This document shows positions 8,203 through 15,550 of a stretch of DNA of 43,801 bases, one piece after another. The notes below the pieces were generated by a model, which was given only the letters and a program-made list of their open reading frames with translations, was not told the DNA's origin and made no database searches. The DNA comes from Deltaproteobacteria bacterium ADurb.Bin151 (GTDB lineage: Bacteria; Desulfobacterota; Syntrophia; Syntrophales; Smithellaceae): NCBI GenBank assembly GCA_002070455.1, contig MWDG01000016.1, forward strand, positions 1-43,801, given 5' to 3'. Both the position numbers and the translations under genes were made by a program. Each line of letters begins with the position of its first letter. The first letter of the stretch is position 1.

Positions 8203-8670
8203 ATGCCTGTTGAAATTGAACGCAAGTTTCTTGTAACAGGCAACGCATGGAGGCCCAGCAAAGGCATCCGGATTTGCCAGGGATACGTGAACCGTGATAA
8301 AGAAAGAACCGTTCGTGTGCGCCTTGCTGGTAAAAAGGCTTATCTGACCGTTAAAGGCCCGACAAAGAATATAACTCGAGACGAATATGAGTACGAAATA
8401 CCGCTTGAACATGCTGAAGAAATGCTCAGACTTTGCGACGGGCCAATTATCGAAAAGGACAGATATACAGTGAATTATAGCGGGCTCCGCTGGGAGATCG
8501 ATGAATTCTGCGGAAAAAACAAAGGCCTCATTTTGGCCGAACTGGAGCTGCAAAGCCCTGACCAGGCGTTTGAACACCCGGTTTGGCTTGGGCAGGAAGT
8601 CACCGATGACCCGCGATACTTTAATTCCAATCTGTGCATGCAACCTTACAGCAGATGGAAAATTCTTTAA
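8203..8670 (+). CDS. CYTH domain (triphosphate tunnel metalloenzyme) protein
   Basis: This 155-residue protein begins M-P-V-E-I-E-R-K-F-L-V; the E-x-E-x-K signature at the N-terminus defines CYTH proteins. Alternating charged strands follow (V-R-V-R-L, A-Y-L-T-V-K-G, Y-E-Y-E-I-P, W-E-I-D-E-F, L-A-E-L-E-L), forming the beta tunnel that binds a triphosphate and divalent metals. Bacterial relatives are mostly inorganic triphosphatases, with a few class IV adenylate cyclases. At this length, with no CHAD domain attached, a small triphosphatase is likeliest. The spacer to the SGNH remnant is short. AAGG lies close before the ATG. Confidence 0.9.
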   Translation: MPVEIERKFLVTGNAWRPSKGIRICQGYVNRDKERTVRVRLAGKKAYLTVKGPTKNITRDEYEYEIPLEHAEEMLRLCDGPIIEKDRYTVNYSGLRWEIDEFCGKNKGLILAELELQSPDQAFEHPVWLGQEVTDDPRYFNSNLCMQPYSRWKIL

Positions 8671-8782
8671 AGCGGACCGCGGAACCCTTCCCTAGCTGCT
8701 TATGGTAAGGCCAATGGAAACCGTCCAATGTGCATTTTCTTCCAGGACATTGATACGAATAATTTAACAAAGGAGTATGCCC

Positions 8783-9484
8783 TTGAAAAAATTACTGATT
8801 GCTGTAGTGATGATTGCTTTACTGGCCCCCGGATGCGCGTCTTCACAAAAGTTCTCCGTCGAAGAGCAGTTCAAAAAAAGCTTCCCCAAAAACACTTATG
8901 AAACATTTTCGGAAACTTCCCTGAAGGGTGTTTATGAGGTCTATAACGGGAAACAGGTTTACTATTATCTTCCCGTGAATGATGTTCTTTTGCTGGGAAG
9001 CATTGTTACAAAAGACGGGAAAAATCTGACACAGGAGAGCAACTCAAAAAAAATGGCCGCCCGACTGGCCTCGCTGCCGCTGGACAAAGCCCTGAAAATC
9101 GGAAACGGAAAAACAACCGTTGTGGAATTCATTGATCCGAACTGCCATTACTGCAAATTATCTTTCGACTTTTTCAATAAGCGTAAAAAAGATGTTACGT
9201 TGCATGTATTTTTCTACCCCCTGTCCGAAGATTCGGAAAAGAAAATCCGACATATTTTATGTTCAAAAAACATGGAACAATCTTTCAACGAAGTTTTGGG
9301 AGGTAAACTGCCTGGAAACGCCCGTCTCAATTTATGCAGCGATAAGAATGCTGAAGAAATGCTGAGAGCGCACATCAACGCTGCATCAAAAATTGGTGTC
9401 CGGGGAACGCCATTGCTGTATATCAAAGGCCAGGTTGTACCGGGCTTTGATCAGCCTGTGATTGAAAAACTTTTAACCGAATAA
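8783..9484 (+). CDS. DsbC-like thiol-disulfide isomerase lipoprotein
   Basis: A lipoprotein signal ends at L-A-P-G-C. The N-terminal part (K-G-V-Y-E-V, V-Y-Y-Y-L-P, then N-L-T-Q-E) resembles the DsbC/DsbG dimerisation domain. A thioredoxin fold follows, with active site F-I-D-P-N-C-H-Y-C-K and the cis-proline loop V-R-G-T-P. DsbC proteins shuffle wrong disulfides in the periplasm; here the protein would be membrane-anchored. A TTG start at 8783 is preferred because AAGGAG then sits 7 bases upstream. The ATG at 8777 is only one base from that site and would add two residues. A cytochrome c gene follows 18 bases later, so the protein might keep CxxCH cysteines reduced or correct periplasmic thiols. 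Confidence 0.85.
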   Translation: MKKLLIAVVMIALLAPGCASSQKFSVEEQFKKSFPKNTYETFSETSLKGVYEVYNGKQVYYYLPVNDVLLLGSIVTKDGKNLTQESNSKKMAARLASLPLDKALKIGNGKTTVVEFIDPNCHYCKLSFDFFNKRKKDVTLHVFFYPLSEDSEKKIRHILCSKNMEQSFNEVLGGKLPGNARLNLCSDKNAEEMLRAHINAASKIGVRGTPLLYIKGQVVPGFDQPVIEKLLTE

Positions 9485-9502
9485 ACGGGAAGGGGGTTTT
9501 TT

Positions 9503-9763
9503 ATGATGAAATCAATTGCGTTTTCGGTAAGCAGCATCTTTTTATTTGCCTTGTGTGCTGAAACGGTTTTTGCACAGCCTGCAGGCAAAGCGATTGTTGA
9601 CAATGCCTGCACAACATGTCACGGAATAAAAAAAGTGACCGATGCAAAGAAAAACGCCGCTGAGTGGGAAATCACGCTGGACCGTATGATTAAAAAAGGT
9701 GCGAAGGTGAAACCACAAGAGCGTGCCGCCGTTTTGCAATATCTAAAAACATTGAATCAATAA
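9503..9763 (+). CDS. Small monohaem c-type cytochrome
   Basis: This 86-residue protein has a signal peptide cleaved near residue 24 (V-F-A-Q) and one haem-binding motif, C-T-T-C-H, at 36-40. Its mature size of about 62 residues is small for a class I cytochrome c. A Met in L-D-R-M-I-K-K-G could be the sixth iron ligand. It would be a periplasmic electron carrier. The gene has a GGAAGGGGG site upstream and is co-transcribed with the DsbC-like gene. A terminator follows within 5 bases of the stop. Confidence 0.9.
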   Translation: MMKSIAFSVSSIFLFALCAETVFAQPAGKAIVDNACTTCHGIKKVTDAKKNAAEWEITLDRMIKKGAKVKPQERAAVLQYLKTLNQ

Positions 9764-9767
9764 ACAC

Positions 9768-9808
9768 AAACGGCTGTCTTTTTGTAAAAAAAGAGACAGC
9801 CGTTTTTT
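9768..9808 (+). terminator. Rho-independent terminator after the cytochrome gene
   Basis: A 12-bp perfect stem (9768-9779 with 9794-9805), a 14-base loop and a run of six T (9803-9808) immediately follow the cytochrome c stop. The minus-strand T tract is poor, so it mainly stops plus-strand transcripts, although it also faces the end of metG. Confidence 0.85.
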
Positions 9809-9892
9809 CCGGTAAGAAAATCGGTTGGTCCGGAGCTGCAATCATGAGGATGATACTGTCCCGATCAAACCGTTCCTTTCGTCTTATACACC

Positions 9893-11788
9893 TTAACGGA
9901 CTTTGGACCCCGTTTTGGGTTCCCGGTCAAAACCAATCAGTGTCAGACCCTGGGCAGAATCCGTCGCCAGCAGCATACCGTGCGATTCGACCCCCATTAG
10001 CTTGGCCGGTTTTAAATTGGCCACAACAATAATGGATTTACCCACAAGTTCTTCTGGTCTATAATCCTTGCCGATTCCCGCAACGATTGTTCTTTCTTCC
10101 CCGATATCGATGCGCAGCTTGATCAGTTTGCTGGATTTGGGAACGGCTTCCGCCGCCAGAATTTTTGCAACACGAAGGTCCACTTTCGTAAATTCATCAT
10201 ATTCAATTTCCGGCTTGAGTTCGACCGCAGGTTTCTTCGGCGCTGGCGGCGTCTGCTGATCCGGATTGACACGTGGAAACAACGAGTCCCCTCGGGAGAG
10301 CGCGGCGCCCGCAGGCAACGGTTCATTCTTACGAATGACGTCCAAATTGAATGGTTGTGCCTCACCCAAACCGATCTGGCCCATGATCTTCTGAGCTGCC
10401 TGCGGCATGAACGGGGAAAGCAAAATGGCGGTGTTGCGCAGCACTTCGAGAAGCCGGTACATAATGGCAGACAGTTTCTCCCGGTTACCCGGATCTTTGG
10501 CCAGGGACCAGGGTTCGTTTTCAACAATGTATTTATTGGCGGTGCTGATCAATTCCCAGATGGCCATCAGGGCTTTATGTAGAGTCATATCGGCAAAAGA
10601 AGTCTCTACTTCTGTTTCCGCTTTAAGTGCCGCTATCTGTAAACTCGGTTCCTGATCCGGTGACAGCGGGTCGGGAATTTTCCCGTCGCAATATTTAATG
10701 GCCATGGTCACTGTCCGGCTGAGTAGATTACCGAGGTCATTGGCCAAATCGGAATTGAGGCGCGCGACAAAGGCCTCTTCGGAAAAATTGGAATCCAGTC
10801 CGAAGACCATATCCCTCAGCAGGAAATAGCGAAAAGCATCCAAACCGTACTTATCCTTCAAATCCAGCGGCCGGACAACATTGCCGAGACTTTTGGACAT
10901 CTTGCTCTGATCAGAATTCCAGTAACCGTGGACATTCAGGTGCTGATAAGGCTGGATACCCGCGGCTTTGAGCATGGTCGGCCAGTAAATGCCGTGCGGT
11001 TTTAAAATATCCTTGGCGATCAGATGCTGGGCATGGGGCCAGAATGTTTTAAAATGATCGCCGTCCGGATAACCAAGCGCTGTCACGTAGTTGATCAGTG
11101 CATCAAACCAGACGTAAGTGACGTATTTGTCATCAAAAGGAAGTGTGATCCCCCACTCGAGGCGTGTCTTGGGGCGGGAAATGCAGAGATCTTCCAGGGG
11201 ATCGCGCAGAAAAGCCAGAACTTCGTTTCGATACCTCTCCGGCCTGATGAAATCCGGGTTCTCCTGGATATGCCGGATCAGCCAGTCCTGGTATTTGCTC
11301 ATGCGGAAAAAATAATTGCTTTCCTTGCGATGCTCCGGAACCGTTTGATGGTCGGGACACTGTCCGCCCACCAGTTCTTTTTCCATGTAGAATCGTTCAC
11401 AGCCGACACAATAGAAACCTTCATAAGAACCAAAATAAATATCGCCCGCATCATAGACTTTCTGCAGGATGAAACGAACGGTCTCCATGTGATTCGCATC
11501 GGTCGTGCGGATGAAATAATCGTTGGTTACGGCCAGCTGGGGCCACAGGCTGCGGAACTGCAGGCTGATCCCGTCCGCGTACTGCTTGGGGCTGATTCCC
11601 GCCTTTTGTGCAGCTTCGGCAATTTTATCGCCGTGTTCATCCGTACCGGTGACAAAAAAAGTTTCGTGTCCAGCCATGCGGGCGTACCGGGCCAGAACGT
11701 CGGCAACAATGGTTGTATAGGCATGTCCGATATGTGGTGACGCGTTGACATAATAAATGGGTGTAGTGATATAAAATGGTTTGGTCAT
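9893..11788 (-). CDS. metG: Methionyl-tRNA synthetase
   Basis: Charges tRNA-Met with methionine in the cytosol. The 631-residue protein has the class I signatures: the HIGH motif as H-I-G-H at 19-22 and K-M-S-K-S near residue 300. Between them is a zinc knuckle (C-V-G-C and later C-P-D-H). The anticodon-binding helical domain lies at about 360-490. A C-terminal Trbp111/EMAP-like tRNA-binding domain (about 530-631, D-L-R-V-A-K-I-L) usually mediates dimerisation. The gene is last in tmk-holB-ricT-metG, 16 bases after ricT. No strong terminator for this strand is visible; the hairpin at 9768-9805 is the nearest. Confidence 0.97.
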   Translation of the reverse strand: MTKPFYITTPIYYVNASPHIGHAYTTIVADVLARYARMAGHETFFVTGTDEHGDKIAEAAQKAGISPKQYADGISLQFRSLWPQLAVTNDYFIRTTDANHMETVRFILQKVYDAGDIYFGSYEGFYCVGCERFYMEKELVGGQCPDHQTVPEHRKESNYFFRMSKYQDWLIRHIQENPDFIRPERYRNEVLAFLRDPLEDLCISRPKTRLEWGITLPFDDKYVTYVWFDALINYVTALGYPDGDHFKTFWPHAQHLIAKDILKPHGIYWPTMLKAAGIQPYQHLNVHGYWNSDQSKMSKSLGNVVRPLDLKDKYGLDAFRYFLLRDMVFGLDSNFSEEAFVARLNSDLANDLGNLLSRTVTMAIKYCDGKIPDPLSPDQEPSLQIAALKAETEVETSFADMTLHKALMAIWELISTANKYIVENEPWSLAKDPGNREKLSAIMYRLLEVLRNTAILLSPFMPQAAQKIMGQIGLGEAQPFNLDVIRKNEPLPAGAALSRGDSLFPRVNPDQQTPPAPKKPAVELKPEIEYDEFTKVDLRVAKILAAEAVPKSSKLIKLRIDIGEERTIVAGIGKDYRPEELVGKSIIVVANLKPAKLMGVESHGMLLATDSAQGLTLIGFDREPKTGSKVR

Positions 11789-11804
11789 GATGGTTAACGA
11801 CTCC

Positions 11805-12569
11805 TTATGAATCCACTTTTTTCTGACTCATTTTCCGTGTGCCTGCCGTTTGATGTTTTTCCTGCGCCTGCCCGTCCGAATTTTGCGCGGCTGCGGCTTT
11901 TGCCTCCCGGGCGGTTTTCTTTGTCCCCGCGTATCCTTCATGCTCAAAAGAAAGACAGCACATCAGCCTTCCACATAAGCCAGAGATTTTTTCGGGATTA
12001 AGCGACATGCTCTGCTCTTTGGCCATTTTTACGGTCACCCGGTCAAGATTCTGCAGAATTCCCGCGCAGCAGACCGTCCGGCCGCAAACCGCAAGGCCTT
12101 TGACGATTCTCGCTTCCTGACGGGCGCCGATCTGTTTGAGTTCGATCCTGGTTTTGAATCTGGCGACCAGGTCCTTCACCAGCTCACGGAAATCCACGCG
12201 CGAATCCGCGGTAAAGTAAAAGATCATTTTACTTCTGTCGAAAAGGCACTCAACGGTTATCAATTTCATAACCAGGCCTTTTTCGGCAATTTTTCCCATG
12301 CAATATTTCCGGGCTTCTTCTTCGAGCATTTCCAGCTCTTGTCTGACCCGCAAATCATCCGCGGTAACCTTGCGGACAACACTTTTCAGATTGGGAGGCA
12401 CTTCTGACGGTTGACATCGAAGGACATCCGTTACGACCGTTCCCATGGCAACGCCATTATCCGTATTGACCAGTACCTGATCATCCTTGTGCAGAATCAG
12501 ATCAACCGCGTTAAAATTGTAAATTCTGCCTTCTTTTTTAAATTTTATTCCGATGATGTTGGTCAACAC
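11805..12569 (-). CDS. ricT: PSP1-domain protein RicT (YaaT)
   Basis: This 254-residue cytosolic protein has the PSP1 domain. The core carries the family's cysteines: C-G-R-T-V-C-C in the middle, then L-C-G-R-L-M-C-C. In Bacillus, RicT (YaaT) forms an Fe-S-containing complex with RicA and RicF that affects RNase Y processing and sporulation phosphorelay flow. Neither partner is in the window, so the role here is less clear. The tail after residue 215 is Ala/Lys/Gln-rich and probably disordered. Its position between holB and metG matches the Firmicute order. The frame starts with M-L-T-N-I-I-G-I-K-F, the family's usual first strand. Confidence 0.92.
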   Translation of the reverse strand: MLTNIIGIKFKKEGRIYNFNAVDLILHKDDQVLVNTDNGVAMGTVVTDVLRCQPSEVPPNLKSVVRKVTADDLRVRQELEMLEEEARKYCMGKIAEKGLVMKLITVECLFDRSKMIFYFTADSRVDFRELVKDLVARFKTRIELKQIGARQEARIVKGLAVCGRTVCCAGILQNLDRVTVKMAKEQSMSLNPEKISGLCGRLMCCLSFEHEGYAGTKKTAREAKAAAAQNSDGQAQEKHQTAGTRKMSQKKVDS

Positions 12570-12591
12570 ATTGAAATCCTGATTTTTATTT

Positions 12592-13572
12592 TTACATGTG
12601 AAGCTTAAATGCCATTGCTTCCAATGTCAACGATTTGTTCACATTCATTTCCATCATTTCCCCTGATTTTTCAATAATGGATAGATTTTCCAGAATCTGT
12701 TCGCCCCGCAGGCGTTCTGCAAGAGAGGACACAACCGAAAGCTCATCGGCATTGATGATCATTCCGGTTTTGCCCGTTTCTTTATACACCAGCGCGTCCC
12801 GAAAATAGGTACCGAGAATTTTTAGTCCCTGCCTGACTTCCTTTTTATCCTGGCCCAGAAAAGACGCGAGGGCAAGCAGCCTCATCGGATCACTGCCGCC
12901 CGCGGCGGACAGAAGACGACCCAGTTCGGACCGAAACGCTATCAACTCTTCCGTGTTTAACTCGATCGCCCGTCCGATCGAACCGCCGGAAAGGAGCCCC
13001 AGCATGCCGGATCTGGAGGGATCCATTTGCATCTTTTCGGTCAAAAAACTTGCAACGGTTTCCGCTGTGAGCGGACTGAAGCGAACCTGCTGGCATCGCG
13101 AAAGGATGGTTTGAGGGAGCCAGTAGGGGCGTGAGGTCACCAGAAAGATGATATTGGCATCCGACGGCTCCTCAAGTGTTTTTAAAAGAGCGTTGGCCGA
13201 CTGTTCATTCATTTTATCCGCATCATCGATGATCACCATACGTCGTCGGCCTTCCAGAGGCTTGAACGTCATCATCTGCTGGATATTTCGGATGGCATCA
13301 ATGCGGATGAACTGCTCCCGCGTTTCCAGAAGGTGAACATCCGGATGATTGCCGGAAATCATTTTTCGGCAGGATGGACATTCACCGCAGGAATCATGGA
13401 ACCGGTCCGGGTTTTCACAGTTGAGCGCCTGTGCGAATTCCAGCGCCAGTTTTTTCTTGCCGATGGCATTCGGTCCGCTGAAAATATAAGAATGCCCGAC
13501 TCTCTTTTGAGCCATAGCTTTTTGCAGCATTTCGACTTGCTTTTTATGACCGTATAGTTCCGTAAAAGACAT
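12592..13572 (-). CDS. holB: DNA polymerase III subunit delta'
   Basis: Part of the clamp loader that places the sliding clamp on primed DNA. The 326-residue protein begins with the AAA+ domain: a P-loop-like G-P-N-A-I-G-K-K-K, a zinc-binding C-G-E-C-P-S-C region, a Walker B region with I-D-D-A-D-K-M, and L-L-K-T-L-E-E-P, the delta'/DnaX signature. The C-terminal third is the collar domain. The P-loop has Ala-Ile before the Gly-Lys, consistent with the weak or absent ATPase activity typical of delta'. It lies 24 bases after tmk and 22 bases before ricT in one operon. Confidence 0.95.
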   Translation of the reverse strand: MSFTELYGHKKQVEMLQKAMAQKRVGHSYIFSGPNAIGKKKLALEFAQALNCENPDRFHDSCGECPSCRKMISGNHPDVHLLETREQFIRIDAIRNIQQMMTFKPLEGRRRMVIIDDADKMNEQSANALLKTLEEPSDANIIFLVTSRPYWLPQTILSRCQQVRFSPLTAETVASFLTEKMQMDPSRSGMLGLLSGGSIGRAIELNTEELIAFRSELGRLLSAAGGSDPMRLLALASFLGQDKKEVRQGLKILGTYFRDALVYKETGKTGMIINADELSVVSSLAERLRGEQILENLSIIEKSGEMMEMNVNKSLTLEAMAFKLHM

Positions 13573-13596
13573 AAGGAAATGATATCATTTTGAAGC

Positions 13597-14244
13597 TTAT
13601 CTTTGTTGATTGATAAACGCCATGACATGCCGGCAGACGTCAGCAGCAACTTCGTCCACAGAACGCGCTGCATCAATGACCTGAAAACGCCCTGGATCCG
13701 ACGAACAGATTTTCAGGTAACCCTGCCGCACGCGGTTGTGAAAATCAATTTTTTCTTTTTCAAAGCGGTCGGCTACCGATGGATCCTTGAGTTGGGCATC
13801 ACGGCGGCCGGCCCTTTGCAGTCCCGTTTCCACCGGCAAATCAAAAAGCAGGGTTAAATCGGGCTTTAATTGCTGTGCGCAATAATCATTAACGGTTTTG
13901 ATGAAATGAAAATCAAGCCCTCTCCCCGCCGCCTGATAGGCAAATGTCGCATCGGAGAAACGATCACACAAAACATGTTTCCCGTCATTCAGCGCCGGCC
14001 GGATGACTTCTCTCACATGCTGCGCGCGCGCCGCGAAAAACAGGAACAACTCCGTCTCCGGACACATAGCCTGATGGCCGCGGTCAAAAAGGATGTCACC
14101 GATTTTGCGTCCGATGGGGGTCCCCGAGGGTTCCTGCGTCAGGATCACGGGAATATTTTTGCCGTTCAGGTATTCTCCCAGACGCCTGAGCTGCGTTGAT
14201 TTGCCGGAACCTTCGACACCTTCAAAGGTAATGAATTTGTTCAT
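13597..14244 (-). CDS. tmk: Thymidylate kinase
   Basis: Phosphorylates dTMP to dTDP for DNA synthesis. The 215-residue protein starts M-N-K-F-I-T-F-E-G-V-E-G-S-G-K-S-T with the P-loop at 9-16. It has a D-R-F base-binding motif (C-D-R-F-S-D-A-T-F-A-Y-Q) and the Arg-rich lid R-A-G-R-R-D. The ATG at 14244 puts the P-loop at the family's usual place; an upstream in-frame ATG at 14286 would add 14 residues without homology. It is the first gene of the operon leading to metG. The 106 bases between this start and the terminator at 14351 presumably hold its promoter, but no consensus boxes stand out. Confidence 0.96.
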   Translation of the reverse strand: MNKFITFEGVEGSGKSTQLRRLGEYLNGKNIPVILTQEPSGTPIGRKIGDILFDRGHQAMCPETELFLFFAARAQHVREVIRPALNDGKHVLCDRFSDATFAYQAAGRGLDFHFIKTVNDYCAQQLKPDLTLLFDLPVETGLQRAGRRDAQLKDPSVADRFEKEKIDFHNRVRQGYLKICSSDPGRFQVIDAARSVDEVAADVCRHVMAFINQQR

Positions 14245-14350
14245 GGATCGCTCTCTTAAAGTCAAGGGGCGTATGGTTCGGGACAAGACTTTTTCCTTCT
14301 TCCAGACTCATCTTAAAAAAAAGATTCCATCCTGAAATATTTACGGTATG

Positions 14351-14397
14351 AAAAAAACAAGGGAAAGATCCGCCGCGCCAAACGGATATTCCCCTTG
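14351..14397 (-). terminator. Rho-independent terminator ending the isoprenoid/Fe-S unit
   Basis: On the minus strand a stem of about 15 bp with a few mismatches (14383-14397 with 14358-14372) and a 10-base loop is followed by seven T (14357-14351). It lies 20 bases past the ferredoxin stop and so closes the long unit that starts at xseA, insulating tmk. Confidence 0.85.
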
Positions 14398-14417
14398 AAA
14401 TGATCTTCTGAATGAAA

Positions 14418-14654
<237 letters not shown>

Positions 14655-14876
14655 CTAGACAGAAACGACTTCCTTCACGGAAGGCACCTGCTGTTTGATG
14701 ACCTTTTCGATGCCCATTTTTAATGTCATTTGCGACATCGGACAACCATGGCATGCGCCGGTCAATTTTACACTGACCACGCCGTCTGCCGAAACATCAA
14801 CCAGTTCAACATCGCCTCCGTCTGCCTGCAGGGCCGGCCGGATCTTGTCTATCGCTTTTTGTACCTGCTCTTTCAT
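14655..14876 (-). CDS. NifU C-terminal-domain (Nfu-type) Fe-S cluster carrier
   Basis: This 73-residue protein is a single NifU-C domain. It has the signature G-G-D-V-E-L-V-D-V near residue 20 and the cluster-binding C-H-G-C at 42-45, followed by P-M-S-Q-M-T-L. Stand-alone Nfu proteins hold a [4Fe-4S] cluster between two subunits and pass it to target enzymes. No IscU, IscS or SufB is nearby. It lies 46 bases after a lipoprotein gene and before the ferredoxin gene, in a unit with the [4Fe-4S] enzyme IspH, a plausible client (inference). Confidence 0.93.
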   Translation of the reverse strand: MKEQVQKAIDKIRPALQADGGDVELVDVSADGVVSVKLTGACHGCPMSQMTLKMGIEKVIKQQVPSVKEVVSV

Positions 14877-14922
14877 AATGCCTCCATTTTCAACGTTTTG
14901 TTATCAATTTGCCCCTTACAAA

Positions 14923-15516
14923 TCAATGTGGCATTTTATTAATTAAATCAATGATGACTGAACGCGCAATTCTTGACATATCCGATTTGACCAGCATGTA
15001 TCTTTCTCTTTTATTGTGGGCCGCCCTCCACATGATTTTCCCCGTGGCCGGATCAATCAACTTCACTCCAATGCTTGCATTAGCATAATTTTTTTCTTTT
15101 TCAACTGTATAACGCCATTCTTCAACCGTAACAAATAAAAAAGCATCAGCATCAATCAGCTGACTGATCTTTCCGCTCAGCTCGGGATCGGAGTAGTTGA
15201 GCGTATTGAGTTTGGAAATGTAGTCCGTAACTAACTGACGTAATTCATTATTAGACTGAATCTGGCTGTTTAAGCTTGCCGTATCGATAACGCTTGTAAA
15301 CCATTTTTTTGCCGCCAGTTCAGCAGGGACGATCTTTTCAACAGGATTACGGGCTTCTTCATAGGAACCGACGGAAACCGGAAACACGGCAACTTTCCGG
15401 GGATGATAATCTGTTGCATCCGTATCCAGCTGGGAAAAACGCAACCCGCCGCAGGCGACAACCAGCAGGACAGAAATGATCAGGACGAACCAGATACAGA
15501 ATTTCCCTATTTTCAA
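14923..15516 (-). CDS. Putative lipoprotein, DUF799/GNA1162-like
   Basis: This 197-residue protein has a lipoprotein signal (M-K-I-G-K-F, a long hydrophobic run, lipobox V-V-A-C). The mature part has K-V-A-V-F-P-V-S-V near its start, a central D-A-D-A-F-L-F-V-T-V strand and a late V-K-L-I-D-P-A-T-G-K-I-M-W-R-A-A. That layout is shared with outer-membrane lipoproteins of the DUF799/GNA1162 kind and with CsgG-type folds. The function is unknown. It lies 34 bases after ispH::ubiA on the same strand and is probably co-transcribed. Nothing links it biochemically to isoprenoid synthesis. Confidence 0.7.
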   Translation of the reverse strand: MKIGKFCIWFVLIISVLLVVACGGLRFSQLDTDATDYHPRKVAVFPVSVGSYEEARNPVEKIVPAELAAKKWFTSVIDTASLNSQIQSNNELRQLVTDYISKLNTLNYSDPELSGKISQLIDADAFLFVTVEEWRYTVEKEKNYANASIGVKLIDPATGKIMWRAAHNKRERYMLVKSDMSRIARSVIIDLINKMPH

Positions 15517-15550
15517 TGTTCACTCCTTTCATCTGCCTCACAGCGTAAAT

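Noticed and set aside
14222-14311. Possible short leader peptide overlapping the tmk start
   Set aside because: No ribosome-binding site and no attenuator-like structure between it and tmk.
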